Of a stretch of 64,000 nucleotides of DNA, positions 1-9,446 are shown piece after piece; position 1 is the stretch's first letter; each line of letters starts with the position of its first letter. The notes under the pieces are model-generated. The model was not told the origin of the DNA, ran no database searches, and saw only the letters and a list, made by a program, of their open reading frames with translations. The translations under genes were made by a program, and so were the position numbers. Source of the stretch: JAPOUP01 sp965221405 (GTDB lineage Bacteria; Pseudomonadota; Alphaproteobacteria; Rhodobacterales; Rhodobacteraceae); the NCBI GenBank assembly GCA_965221405.1, contig CBDCSE010000002.1:2046001-2110000 (forward strand), written 5' to 3'.

Positions 1-163
1 AACCCTACCTGACAGAGTACGGGTTCGTTCCTTCGTTGCGGACATGAAACGCAACTATGAGTTCTCCCGAAATCGCCTTAAGCGGAAATGCGTGATATTT
101 GGTTCACCTTGGATTAGAGAGCCATTGTGGCCTATTCGTCAAGATGGACAGGGAGGGAAAGGA

Positions 164-2062
164 ATGGGAGGAAATATCCGGGAAATCGTCCGAAATACCT
201 TCCCGAGAGCGAATGTTCGATTTGGGTACGCGGCGGCGGTCTGCGGCATGTTCATTATCCTGGCGCTGCCGGACGCGCCCTTGGCCCAAACGATCAGGTC
301 CCATGGCATCTCGACGTTTGGGGACCTGTCCCTCCCGGTGAATTTCGAGCACCTGCCATACGTGAATCCAAACGCCCCCAAGGGCGGCGAAATGTCTCTT
401 TCGTGGTCGTCGGGATCGTTCGATTCAATTCATCCCTATACACGGAAAGGCCGCTCGGCGGTGTTGTCCAGCATCTTTTTCGAGTCGATGCTGGAGAACC
501 CTTCCCATGTGGTGGGAGAGGCTTACTGCCTGCTCTGCGAATACATCGAATATCCCGAGGACAGGAAATGGGTGATTTTCAGGATCAGGGACGAAGCGAG
601 ATTCTCCGACGGCTCGGACCTTACCGCGCACGACGCGATGTTCAGCTATGAGATCCTGAGAGACGAGGGACTGCCCAGTTTCCGTGCCTCCATCGTAAAG
701 ACCATCTCCGGAGCCGAGGTTCTGGATGATCGGCGAATCCGGTTCACCTTCGCGGAAACCGCCCCAATTCGCGGCCGGATTGAAGCGGCGGGGGGGCTGC
801 CGGTGTTCTCCAGGGCCAGCCATGAGGAGAGTGGGATCGCGTTTTCGGAAAGTCGGCTGGAGCCTCTGACCGGCTCTGGAGCCTATGTGCTCGATACGAT
901 TGACGTGGGGACACGGACGATCTTCAGGCGTAATCCAGACTATTGGGCCAACGATCTGCCACTGACCCGAGGGCGGTACAATTTCGATACGATCCGAATA
1001 GAATACTATGGTGACGGAAACGCCGCGTTCGAGGGGTTCAAGGCCGGAAACTATCACTTCCGGCAGGAAAGCAGTTCCAAAACATGGGCTACGTCATACG
1101 ACTTTCCCGGACTCCACGCAGGCCATGTGGTCAGGAAGGAATTTCCGGACGACACGATCACGTCGGGTCAGTCATTCGTGATCAACCTTAGGCGCGAGAA
1201 ATTCCAGGACGTACGCGTCCGCGACGCGATCGCGCTCATGTTCAACTTCGAATGGACCAACAAGACGCTGTTCTTCGATATCTATGAACAGGGATCGTCT
1301 TTCTGGCAGAATTCCGATCTTGCGGCGACCGGCCTGCCGTCCCCCGAGGAACTGAAAATCCTCGATCCCCTGCGTGACGGGCTACGTGAGGAAATATTCA
1401 CCCAGGAAGTTTATTCCCTTACGCCCTCGAACGCGGATGAGGCCCGCGACCGGCGGAAGGCGCGGAGGGCACTAAGGCTCCTGCAGGACGCCGGCTACGA
1501 GGCGGGCGACGACGGACTTCTGCGCAGGAATGGCGAGACCCTTGACGTTGAGTTCCTGAATTCCAGCCCATTATTCGACCGGATCATCAATCCCTATGTC
1601 GAGAACCTACGGTCGATCGGGGTGGACGCCCGTCTCAGCCGCGTGGATGACGCTCAGGAGACGCAGCGGACAAGGGACCATGATTTTGACATCGTCACGG
1701 ACCATATCCCCATGGGTTACGAGCCGGGTTCGGAGCTGCGTCAGTATTTCGGTTCCGAGAGCAAGGAGGTTTCGGTCTTCAACACGGCCGGCGTTGGCAG
1801 CGATGTGCTTGATTCCGTCGTCGAGGCGGTCATTGCCGCCGAGACCAGAGATGAGATGATCGTTGCCACGAGAGCGCTTGACCGCGTTCTCCGCTGGGAA
1901 AGGTTCCGTGTGCCGCAATGGTATAACCCGAACCACTTGGTCGCGTATTTCGATATGTACGAGCACCCTGACCCTCTGCCACGTTATGCGCTCGGCTTTC
2001 TGGACTTCTGGTGGTGGAACGCGGAGAAGGCCGAGGCACTCAAGGCGGCCGGCGCGTTTTAG
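164..2062 (+). CDS. yejA: Peptide ABC transporter, periplasmic substrate-binding protein (YejA-like)
   Basis: A family-5 extracellular solute-binding protein of about 632 residues, expected to capture oligopeptides (microcin C-type ligands in the E. coli Yej system) in the periplasm for the permeases encoded next. I chose ATG 164 because a purine-rich GGGAGGGAAAGG precedes it and it gives a normal signal peptide (basic start, hydrophobic stretch about residues 21-41, cleavage after PLA). The open frame continues back to 44 but that extension has no signal-peptide character. YejA-type landmarks include the early HGISTFGDLSLP and NPNAPKGG segments. It is the first gene of yejA-yejB-yejE-yejF, followed after 15 bp by yejB. 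Family assignment is firm; the substrate is inferred from the operon type. Confidence 0.93.
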   Translation: MGGNIREIVRNTFPRANVRFGYAAAVCGMFIILALPDAPLAQTIRSHGISTFGDLSLPVNFEHLPYVNPNAPKGGEMSLSWSSGSFDSIHPYTRKGRSAVLSSIFFESMLENPSHVVGEAYCLLCEYIEYPEDRKWVIFRIRDEARFSDGSDLTAHDAMFSYEILRDEGLPSFRASIVKTISGAEVLDDRRIRFTFAETAPIRGRIEAAGGLPVFSRASHEESGIAFSESRLEPLTGSGAYVLDTIDVGTRTIFRRNPDYWANDLPLTRGRYNFDTIRIEYYGDGNAAFEGFKAGNYHFRQESSSKTWATSYDFPGLHAGHVVRKEFPDDTITSGQSFVINLRREKFQDVRVRDAIALMFNFEWTNKTLFFDIYEQGSSFWQNSDLAATGLPSPEELKILDPLRDGLREEIFTQEVYSLTPSNADEARDRRKARRALRLLQDAGYEAGDDGLLRRNGETLDVEFLNSSPLFDRIINPYVENLRSIGVDARLSRVDDAQETQRTRDHDFDIVTDHIPMGYEPGSELRQYFGSESKEVSVFNTAGVGSDVLDSVVEAVIAAETRDEMIVATRALDRVLRWERFRVPQWYNPNHLVAYFDMYEHPDPLPRYALGFLDFWWWNAEKAEALKAAGAF

Positions 2063-2077
2063 GGCGGGAACCGCCGC

Positions 2078-3229
2078 GTGGGCGCCTATATCCTGAGAAG
2101 GCTTCTGCTGGTCTTCCCGACGCTTTTCGGAATTATGGTGGTGAACTTCGCGCTCACCCAGTTTGTTCCGGGCGGGCCGATAGAACAGGTCATCGCGCAG
2201 CTTGAGGGCGAGGGCGATGTGTTCGAGGCGATTGCCGGCAGCGGTTCGGAGGCGGAAACGTCGTTCGCGGACGAATCGGGATATATCGGTGGCAGGGGGC
2301 TGCCGCCGGATTTTCTCGATGACCTGAGGATCCAGTTCGAATTCGCCCGCATCGAATGCGATGAGGGCTACGAGGGCGAACCGGATCTGAGGGCATCTGA
2401 GTGCTTAGCCGTTCAGATTCCCGGCATAGAGCGATTCTTCCGCATGATATGGAACTACGCCAGGCTGGATTTTGGCGAGAGCTATTTCCGTTCCGTAGGC
2501 GTTCTTGAACTGGTGATGGAAAAGCTCCCGGTGTCGATTTCGCTGGGTCTCTGGTCAGTCCTGCTCATATATCTGGTTTCAATTCCGCTCGGCGTCCGCA
2601 AGGCGATCCGCGACGGCACGCCATTCGACACCTGGACATCCTCCGCGATCATCGTCGGTTACGCAATTCCAGGTTTCCTGTTCGCGATCCTGCTTCTGGT
2701 GCTCTTCGCGGGTGGGACGTACTGGAAGATTTTCCCGCTCCGGGGCCTGACTTCGGATAATTTCGAGGAGCTGTCGATTGTCGGACAGATCGCCGACTAT
2801 TTCTGGCATATCACCCTACCGATCATCGCCTATTCGATCGCCGGTTTCGCGTCGCTGACGCTGTTGACGAAGAACTCTTTCCTTGACCAGATCAAGATGC
2901 ATTATGTCGTGACCGCCAAAGCCAAGGGGCTTTCCGAGGAGAGGGTGCTCTATGGCCACATCTTCCGCAATGCGATGCTGATCGTGATATCGGGATTTCC
3001 CGGCCAGTTCATCGCGATCTTTTTCAGCGGGTCATTGATCATCGAGACAATCTTCTCACTTGACGGTCTCGGACGGCTTGGCTTCGAGGCGGCAGTGGCC
3101 AGGGACTATTCGGTTATCTTCGGCACGCTCTTCTTCTTCGGCCTTATCAGTCTTGTCGTCGGGATCCTTAGCGACCTGATGTACGTCTTTGTCGATCCCC
3201 GGATCGACTTCGAAACGAGGGAAACATAG
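2078..3229 (+). CDS. yejB: Peptide ABC transporter, permease (YejB-like)
   Basis: Inner-membrane permease of the DppB/OppB class, 383 residues, starting at GTG 2078 with the typical N-terminal MGAYILRRLLLVFPTLFGIM transmembrane helix. A long periplasmic insertion (about residues 45-125) precedes the remaining helices, as is usual for YejB compared with DppB. The EAA-type cytoplasmic loop is visible at TAKAKGLSEERVLYGHIFRNA. It should form a heterodimeric channel with YejE. The stop codon abuts the yejE ATG directly, so the two are probably translationally coupled. Confidence 0.92.
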   Translation: MGAYILRRLLLVFPTLFGIMVVNFALTQFVPGGPIEQVIAQLEGEGDVFEAIAGSGSEAETSFADESGYIGGRGLPPDFLDDLRIQFEFARIECDEGYEGEPDLRASECLAVQIPGIERFFRMIWNYARLDFGESYFRSVGVLELVMEKLPVSISLGLWSVLLIYLVSIPLGVRKAIRDGTPFDTWTSSAIIVGYAIPGFLFAILLLVLFAGGTYWKIFPLRGLTSDNFEELSIVGQIADYFWHITLPIIAYSIAGFASLTLLTKNSFLDQIKMHYVVTAKAKGLSEERVLYGHIFRNAMLIVISGFPGQFIAIFFSGSLIIETIFSLDGLGRLGFEAAVARDYSVIFGTLFFFGLISLVVGILSDLMYVFVDPRIDFETRET

Positions 3230-4417
3230 ATGCCGGTGGCCGATGCGACCGCTCGGTCCAGGGCGCGGCTGGCGGGTGGGAGCCCGGGTGTTCCACCCAG
3301 GCGGTCTCGCTTTTCGCCGTCTCCGCTCAACCGGCGCCGCTGGCACAGTTTCAGACGAAATCGCCGGGCGTATTGGTCGCTCATAGTTTTCTGCATCCTG
3401 TTCGGTCTGTCACTCTTCGCTGATTTCATAGCCAACGACCGACCGATCCTCGTGCAGTACCGTGGCGGTCTCCACATGCCGATCTTCATGTTCTATCCGG
3501 AGACCGCATTTGGCGGGGATTTCCGGACGGAAGCGGTTTATGGCGACATCGAAGTGAGATGCCTCATCGTTTCGGGCGGGCTGCCGGAATGCTTCGACGA
3601 TCCGGAGGATGTCATCGCGGACGCCGCGGATGGTGAAGTCGGCGGAAAGGCCATCGATAAGGGGTGGATACTCTGGGCACCGGTGCCATACAGCTACGAC
3701 ACCATCGTCGACACGGGAGGAGTCGCGCCCGGCCCGCCTAGTTCCCTGAACTGGCTAGGTACCGACGATACTTCCCGCGATGTCGCCGCGCGGGTGATTC
3801 ACGGTTTCCGACTGTCGGTCCTGTTCGCGATTATCGTAACCGTGATCTCTACAATCGTCGGAGTGGTCGCGGGTGCGATCCAGGGATATTTCGGCGGTCG
3901 GCTGGATCTGTTCCTTCAGCGGCTTATCGAGATCTGGATCTCGACCCCGTCTCTATACATCATCATCATCGTGTTCGCGATTTTCGGGCGCAGTTTCTGG
4001 ATGCTTGTGTTTCTGACCGCGTTGTTCAGTTGGACGGCTCTGGTTGGTGTTGTGCGCGCTGAGTTCCTGCGCGCGCGGAATTTCGAATATGTCCGTGCGG
4101 CGCGGGCCCTCGGAGTCAGCAACTGGAAAATCATGTTCCGGCACCTATTGCCCAATGCAATGGTCGCTACGGTGACACTGCTGCCGTTCTTGATCACGGG
4201 GACTATCGGTACACTGGCGGCGCTTGACTTCCTCGGCTATGGCCTTCCCTCCTCCGCCCCTTCGCTCGGGGAGCTGACACTCCAGGCGAAACAGAACCTT
4301 CAGGCCCCATGGCTGGGGTTCGCCGCTTTTTTCACCTTCGCGGTGATGCTTTCGCTTATGGTGTTCATTTTCGAGGGGGTCCGTGACGCCTTCGATCCGA
4401 GAAAAACCTTCCAATGA
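3230..4417 (+). CDS. yejE: Peptide ABC transporter, permease (YejE-like)
   Basis: Second permease of the importer, 395 residues, DppC/OppC class. A basic, Arg/Pro-rich N-terminus of about 40 residues leads into a first helix with an RRRWHSFRRNRRAYWSL start, typical of the family. A large soluble insertion follows (about 70-175), then five helices. The EAA loop reads RAARALGVSNWKIMFRHLLP. ATG 3230 follows the yejB stop with no gap. Partner of YejB; energised by YejF. Confidence 0.92.
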   Translation: MPVADATARSRARLAGGSPGVPPRRSRFSPSPLNRRRWHSFRRNRRAYWSLIVFCILFGLSLFADFIANDRPILVQYRGGLHMPIFMFYPETAFGGDFRTEAVYGDIEVRCLIVSGGLPECFDDPEDVIADAADGEVGGKAIDKGWILWAPVPYSYDTIVDTGGVAPGPPSSLNWLGTDDTSRDVAARVIHGFRLSVLFAIIVTVISTIVGVVAGAIQGYFGGRLDLFLQRLIEIWISTPSLYIIIIVFAIFGRSFWMLVFLTALFSWTALVGVVRAEFLRARNFEYVRAARALGVSNWKIMFRHLLPNAMVATVTLLPFLITGTIGTLAALDFLGYGLPSSAPSLGELTLQAKQNLQAPWLGFAAFFTFAVMLSLMVFIFEGVRDAFDPRKTFQ

Positions 4418-4439
4418 CGCTGTCCGGCGATCAAGTCCA

Positions 4440-6134
4440 ATGAATGCCTTGCTGGAGGTCCGTGACCTGAGTGTCCATTTCCGCCAAGAGGGTAGGGCCG
4501 ACGAGGTGGTCAAGGGTGTGTCCTTTGATGTCGGCAGGGGAGAGACCGTCGCCCTCGTTGGGGAATCCGGTTCGGGTAAGTCAGTCTCGGCGCTCTCAAC
4601 CGTATCGCTTCTTCCGGACAACGCAACCATCACCGGTTCCGTAACTTACTGCGGCAGTCAGATGGTTGGCGCACCGGAAAGAGATCTGCGCAAAGTGCGC
4701 GGCAATGACATCAGTTTCATTTTCCAGGAGCCGATGACATCGTTGAATCCCCTGCACACACTGAAAAAGCAGATCGGGGAGAGTCTTGCGCTGCATCAGG
4801 GTCTGACCGGCGGGGCGGCGCGGATGCGAATCGTGCAGCTGCTTAAGCGGGTGGGTATTGACAGGCCTGAACAGCGGATGAACTCTTACCCGCATGAACT
4901 TTCCGGGGGTCAGCGCCAGCGGGTGATGATTGCCATGGCGTTGGCGAACGGCCCAAATCTTCTGGTTGCGGACGAACCCACCACCGCTCTCGACGTCACC
5001 ATCGAGGCGCAGATCCTGGAACTGCTTCGTGAGCTGAAACGGACGGAAGCCATGAGCCTTCTGTTCATTACCCACGATCTAGGGATCGTCCGACGTATCG
5101 CCGATCGTGTCTGTGTCATGCAGGACGGCAGTATTGTCGAACAGGGGACCGTTTCGGAGATATTCGGAAATCCCGGGCACCCCTACACCAGGAAACTTCT
5201 GGGGGCCCAGGCGGCCGGATTGCCCGATCCGGTGCCGGACGGCGCGGAGACGGTGGTGGAGACGGATAGCCTTCGGGTCTGGTTTCCGATCAAGCGTGGG
5301 CTCATGCGTCGGGTAACGGACCATATAAAGGCGGTGAATGCGGCGAGCGTCAGCGTCCGGGTCGGCGAGACCCTAGGCATTGTTGGCGAGAGCGGTTCCG
5401 GAAAGACCACGCTGGCGCTGGCCATTACACGACTCGTCCGGTCCCGGGGCAGGATCGTGTTTCTCGGCCAGGACATCTCATATGCGCCGGATGGTGTCGA
5501 CTGTCGTTCAGGGAGCGGAAAGACGGAGCGAAGGGACGGGGTCTCCACCCGGATCGATCGATTTCTTGGATTGGGGTCCGAACGTGGGAGGCTGCGTGAA
5601 CTGAGACGCGACATGCAGATCGTCTTCCAGGATCCGTATGGGTCGCTATCACCCAGAATGACCGTTGAGGAGATAATCTCGGAGGGATTGGGAGTCCATC
5701 GAATCGACCGCGCTGGATCCGAAAGCGAGATGGTTGCAGGGATCATGGACGAGGTCGGTCTCGACCCCATGCTCATGCACCGCTATCCGCACGAGTTTTC
5801 CGGCGGCCAGCGGCAGCGCATCGCCATTGCCCGCGCCATGATACTGCGTCCGAGGCTTCTGGTTCTCGATGAGCCAACCTCGGCGCTTGACATGACGGTA
5901 CAGGTCCAGATCGTGGAACTGCTGCGCGATTTACAGCGGCGGCATGGGCTGGCGTTTCTGTTCATCAGCCATGACCTGAAGGTGGTGCGCGCATTGAGTC
6001 ACAGGATCATTGTGATGAAACGGGGTGACATCGTCGAGACCGGTGAGTCCGGCTCGATTTTCGAGAACCCGAAAACCGATTACACCCGGGAACTGATGGC
6101 CGCGGCGTTTGGAGCCGGTCAATCAACCACATAG
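4440..6134 (+). CDS. yejF: Peptide ABC transporter, fused double ATP-binding protein (YejF-like)
   Basis: A 564-residue protein with two complete ABC ATPase domains in tandem, the hallmark of YejF. First Walker A GESGSGKS at residues 41-48, signature LSGGQRQR and Walker B LLVADEP; second Walker A GESGSGKT, signature FSGGQRQR and Walker B LLVLDEP. I prefer ATG 4440 (MNALLEVRDLSV) to the in-frame GTG at 4383, because domain homology begins at once and 4383 would overlap yejE by 35 bp. It drives import through YejB/YejE. Last gene of the operon; a GC-rich inverted repeat (CGGGCC/GGCCCG, 6157-6180) follows but has no U tract. Confidence 0.93.
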   Translation: MNALLEVRDLSVHFRQEGRADEVVKGVSFDVGRGETVALVGESGSGKSVSALSTVSLLPDNATITGSVTYCGSQMVGAPERDLRKVRGNDISFIFQEPMTSLNPLHTLKKQIGESLALHQGLTGGAARMRIVQLLKRVGIDRPEQRMNSYPHELSGGQRQRVMIAMALANGPNLLVADEPTTALDVTIEAQILELLRELKRTEAMSLLFITHDLGIVRRIADRVCVMQDGSIVEQGTVSEIFGNPGHPYTRKLLGAQAAGLPDPVPDGAETVVETDSLRVWFPIKRGLMRRVTDHIKAVNAASVSVRVGETLGIVGESGSGKTTLALAITRLVRSRGRIVFLGQDISYAPDGVDCRSGSGKTERRDGVSTRIDRFLGLGSERGRLRELRRDMQIVFQDPYGSLSPRMTVEEIISEGLGVHRIDRAGSESEMVAGIMDEVGLDPMLMHRYPHEFSGGQRQRIAIARAMILRPRLLVLDEPTSALDMTVQVQIVELLRDLQRRHGLAFLFISHDLKVVRALSHRIIVMKRGDIVETGESGSIFENPKTDYTRELMAAAFGAGQSTT

Positions 6135-6239
6135 GGTGTTGCACTTCACTGTGGAACGGGCCCCGGTGAAATCCGGCCCGGCGTCGCTTATGAATATGGC
6201 GCCTACTGACCATCCCCTAACCGGAACATAAGGGGAAAA

Positions 6240-6316
6240 TGGCGGTCCCGGCGCGATTCGAACGCGCGACCTTTCGCTTCGGAGGCGAACACTCTATCCA
6301 GCTGAGCTACGGGACC
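6240..6316 (-). tRNA. tRNA-Arg (anticodon CCG)
   Basis: A 77-nt cloverleaf on the minus strand. Acceptor stem GGTCCCG pairs with CGGGACC, the D-arm is GCTC...GAGT, the anticodon stem TTCGC/GCGAA encloses the loop CTCCGAA (anticodon CCG, reads CGG), and the T-arm GCGCG/CGCGC encloses TTCGAAT. The 3' CCA is encoded (TGG at 6240-6242 on the plus strand). Confidence 0.95.
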
Positions 6317-6641
6317 GTGTGATAGTCGGCGTCACCTGTGTATTGCCTGACGATGTGCAGCAAGTCATTTCAGGTATTCCGACATTTTGCAAACCCCTGG
6401 AACTGAACTCCTTGCTTCCTCTCATTACCCGCACTCACGCTTGATATCCTGCCTCAGAAGGTGCCGCTCGAACCAGCTGAACCACGGATGCCTGACCATA
6501 GTGAATTTCAGTCCTCGTATAGATGCCCGATCATAGCGGTTCGCGGGGCACCGTTCCAGATGGTGTTTCCGTCTCCCCCGAACGGTTGATCGATATTCAC
6601 CTTTGGAAGCGCTGTCTTCAGCAATACGGTCTTATGGCCGT
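6317..6641. other. Intergenic region without a recognised gene
   Basis: About 325 bp between the tRNA-Arg 5' end and the stop of the D,D-carboxypeptidase gene. I see no convincing ORF, RBS or clear terminator. It should hold the tRNA promoter on its left side, but I cannot point to a strong -35/-10 pair. Confidence 0.5.
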
Positions 6642-8018
6642 TCAGTTCGGTCCCAAAGTCCTGCAGTCGATGCTGCGCGCCTTAAGCCGCTGGCATGCCC
6701 TTGCGGCACCTTGCTGGGTCATGCCGACGAAATTCGCGTCATGACCTCTCGCGCTACTGGAGACGGTGCGGGGCAGGTCGTCGAGCGTACCAAGTTCGGT
6801 AAGGGCTGTCTTGATGAGCGCACGCTCGGCCTGGTAGCGGGTGGTGAACTGGCCGATGTTAATTCCCCAGTGCCGTTCACCTGTGTCCCTGTTCCGGGTG
6901 ACGACGACAGGCGCAAATCCCTCCGACGCCGTGCCGTTGTCTGGATTGGTGGTGGCCCGCAGCGGGACCGACGCTGCGGCAGGCTGTTCGAGCGGTTCGT
7001 TCTGGGCGATCTTGATCGCCTGTTCTATACTGTCCGACCGTGTGGCCATAATCTCAGGCTTTTCCTCGTCTGCCGCCGTTGGCCGCGGCACGGGAAACGG
7101 GCTTCGGCTTACCGCAAGGTTGGTGCGTTTGACTTTGCCTGCGGGCATGAACGAGTGATCGGGCTTAGCGGGCGGGCGCTCCCGTGCCTGGGTCGGCGCT
7201 CGACGGAAACCCAGGTCAAGCAGCTCGGCCATCTTCGCGTTGCGCTGCGCAACCGACTGGCCGCCGAATACCGTCGCTATGATACGGGTCTGACTGCGGT
7301 TTGCCGAAGCGACAAGGTTGAAGCCCGCCGCACGGGTGTATCCCGTCTTGATGCCGTCGGCGCCCCGGTAGGCGTCAAGGAACTTTCGGTTGGTATTGCG
7401 CACTTCGCGGATCCCCGCATTGGTCGAACGACGCTTGAAGATGTTGTAATAGTCGGGATGGTCGTAAAACAGATGCCGACCGAGGACCGTCATGTCCCGT
7501 GCGGTGGAGAGATGCCCGGCTTCGGTAAGCCCATGGGCGTTCGTGAAATTCGTCTTGGTCATACCCAGTGCCCTCGCTGTCCAGTTCATGCGCCGGGCGA
7601 ATTCGGCCTCACTGCCGGACACGGCTTCGGCGAGCGCCGTCGCCGCATCGTTCGCCGACCTGACCGCTGCCGCCCGGATCAGGTACCGCAACTTGATCCT
7701 CTGGCCGCGCTTCAGCCCAAGTTTTGACGGCTCCTCCGACGCGGCCTTTCCGGAAATGGTGACGACGGTATCCAAGCCGATCTCACCGCGCTCGACAGCG
7801 TCGAACACAACGTACAACGTCATCATTTTGGTAAGCGAAGCGGGGTGTAGCCGTGTATCCGCATTGCGGGAATGAAGGACCTCGCCGGTTCGGTTGTCCA
7901 TCACCATCGCGGCATAGGGTGCCGAATGTGCCGGAAGGCCGATGCAGTACAGTATGCATGGAACCAATATCCCCACGCATACAAATCTCAGCAGACGCTG
8001 CCACTCCGTGGAAATCAT
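6642..8018 (-). CDS. D-alanyl-D-alanine carboxypeptidase with C-terminal SPOR domain
   Basis: Penicillin-binding protein of the peptidase S11 family, about 458 residues. It trims the terminal D-Ala from peptidoglycan pentapeptides in the periplasm. All three active-site motifs are present in order: SxxK as SLTK in PASLTKMM, SxN as SAN in RSANDAA, and KTG in GIKTGYT. A signal segment (VCVGILVPCILYCIGLPAHSA) precedes the mature protein. A Pro/Thr-rich linker leads to a C-terminal SPOR-like segment (HWGINIGQFTTRYQAE onward), which in other proteins binds denuded septal glycan. I chose the Met at 8018 because it sits just before the signal sequence; Met codons at 8048 and 8066 are possible. Monocistronic. 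Confidence 0.9.
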   Translation of the reverse strand: MISTEWQRLLRFVCVGILVPCILYCIGLPAHSAPYAAMVMDNRTGEVLHSRNADTRLHPASLTKMMTLYVVFDAVERGEIGLDTVVTISGKAASEEPSKLGLKRGQRIKLRYLIRAAAVRSANDAATALAEAVSGSEAEFARRMNWTARALGMTKTNFTNAHGLTEAGHLSTARDMTVLGRHLFYDHPDYYNIFKRRSTNAGIREVRNTNRKFLDAYRGADGIKTGYTRAAGFNLVASANRSQTRIIATVFGGQSVAQRNAKMAELLDLGFRRAPTQARERPPAKPDHSFMPAGKVKRTNLAVSRSPFPVPRPTAADEEKPEIMATRSDSIEQAIKIAQNEPLEQPAAASVPLRATTNPDNGTASEGFAPVVVTRNRDTGERHWGINIGQFTTRYQAERALIKTALTELGTLDDLPRTVSSSARGHDANFVGMTQQGAARACQRLKARSIDCRTLGPN

Positions 8019-8256
8019 GCGCCCCCGCTTGATTTGACCGACTTTCATTGGCCGGGAACATAGCACGGCAATCCGGATTGTGAAGAGAAAAAGCCCAGAT
8101 AAGTCAGGAACCTGGGATCAGACGCTAGATTCGGATGAAAAACACTTTATGTCCACGTGTAGTTGATCTCTCATACTATATGTGGACCTTTCCGTTTAGC
8201 CAAATGCTCCACAGACGGATTTCCGTGGCATATGGTTCTCCCGGAAGCGCACGGGA

Positions 8257-8958
8257 TCAGTCGAGTTCGGCCACAAGCGGCGGAAGCCCGCCCAGATCCG
8301 GGATTTCGCGGTAGCGGGCATGTCCTGAGGGGGGCTCCCCGTGTTCGAGAGCCCATACCGGGCTGTGGGGAACATAGACCCCCCAACCGCCGGCCTCGAT
8401 CATCGGAAGCACGTCGGATCTCATCGAATTGCCGACCATCATGGCATTTTCGGGGCACGTCGCGTGGCGGGCGAATATGTCCCGATAGACCGACGGTGTC
8501 TTGTTGGAGACGATCTCAACATCTTCGAACAGATCACCGAGACCCGACTGCGCAAGCTTGCGCTCCTGGTCCAGAAGGTCACCTTTGGTGACGAGCATCA
8601 CACGGTAGTGTCCGGCAAGTGCCTCGACGGCCTCGCGGGCATGCGGCAGAAGCTCGATGGGATACCTTAGCATATCCTGGCCCGTGGCAATTATCTCCTG
8701 GATAACGCCCGCGGATACGCGCCGGTCAGTGACCTCAATGGCGGTTTCAATCATCGTCAGCACGAACCCCTTAATCCCGAAGCCATAATGCCCGAGATTG
8801 CGCCGTTCCGCCTCCAGAAGCCGATCCGTCAGGCAGTCCGGTTCGGTGAAGTCGCGCAGCAGGTCACAGAATCTGTCTTGGGTTAGCCTGAAGTACTGCT
8901 CGTTATGCCAGAGCGTGTCGTCGGCGTCGAAGGCTATCGTCGTCAGCCGTGCGGTCAT
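8257..8958 (-). CDS. HAD-superfamily hydrolase, probable phosphatase
   Basis: A 233-residue haloacid-dehalogenase-type hydrolase. Motif I is FDADDTLW (nucleophile Asp and general-acid Asp), motif II is the Thr in LVTKGD, motif III Lys is in SNKTPSVY, and motif IV is the acidic pair in VGNSMRSDVLP. The alpha-helical cap between motifs I and II and the overall size fit the YjjG/phosphoglycolate-phosphatase-like group. The substrate cannot be told from sequence. It is divergent from clpS, with about 127 bp between. Confidence 0.85.
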   Translation of the reverse strand: MTARLTTIAFDADDTLWHNEQYFRLTQDRFCDLLRDFTEPDCLTDRLLEAERRNLGHYGFGIKGFVLTMIETAIEVTDRRVSAGVIQEIIATGQDMLRYPIELLPHAREAVEALAGHYRVMLVTKGDLLDQERKLAQSGLGDLFEDVEIVSNKTPSVYRDIFARHATCPENAMMVGNSMRSDVLPMIEAGGWGVYVPHSPVWALEHGEPPSGHARYREIPDLGGLPPLVAELD

Positions 8959-9085
8959 CGTCCAGCCCTTCGGTTCCGAGACAATGGCGGCACAATCCGC
9001 ATTTGAATTGCCTCTTTCACCATGTGGTCAATCGCATATATATTCGGCATCGGAAAGGCAGAGTCCATTTTCGGAGCGTTCTGGT

Positions 9086-9427
9086 GTGACAAAACTCCCG
9101 CACGGCAATCAGGAAACGGCTAGTGGCGACGACGGAGACTCTGGGGTATTGGTCCAGCAGGAAGTCAGGACCAGGCGTCCGCCTCTGTATAAGGTCCTCC
9201 TTCTCAACGATGATTTCACCCCAATGGAATTCGTCGTGCATGTGCTGGAACGTATTTTCGGCATGAGTCATGCCCAGGCGTTCGAACTCATGCTTACCGT
9301 GCACAAGAAGGGCGTCGCGGTGGTCGGAGTATTCGCTTTCGAGATCGCTGAGACCAAGGTAGGTCAGGTGATGGAGTTCGCACGACGCCACCAGCATCCA
9401 CTGCAGTGTACGATGGAAAAGGAATAG
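9086..9427 (+). CDS. clpS: ATP-dependent Clp protease adaptor ClpS
   Basis: A 113-residue adaptor that delivers N-degron substrates to ClpAP in the cytoplasm. The core is clear: PPLYKVLLLNDDFTPMEFVV, followed by the FGMSHAQAFELMLTVHKKG segment and the C-terminal ETKVGQVMEFARRHQHPL. The start is GTG 9086 (VTKLPHG) with GGAG about 10 bp upstream. The frame remains open far upstream (to 8798) but that part has no homology and overlaps the opposite-strand HAD gene's promoter and 5' end, so I exclude it. In alphaproteobacteria clpS usually sits beside clpA; here clpA is not adjacent. Confidence 0.93.
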   Translation: MTKLPHGNQETASGDDGDSGVLVQQEVRTRRPPLYKVLLLNDDFTPMEFVVHVLERIFGMSHAQAFELMLTVHKKGVAVVGVFAFEIAETKVGQVMEFARRHQHPLQCTMEKE

Positions 9428-9446
9428 CGCGCGCCGCGCGATCCCT

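Noticed and set aside
6157..6180. Inverted repeat CGGGCC/GGCCCG as a terminator after yejF
   Set aside because: The 6-bp stem has a 12-base loop and no U tract, so I do not list it as a terminator.
6603..7727. A 374-codon plus-strand ORF
   Set aside because: It is antisense to the D,D-carboxypeptidase gene, which has all three active-site motifs; the plus-strand product is Arg/Cys-rich without motifs.
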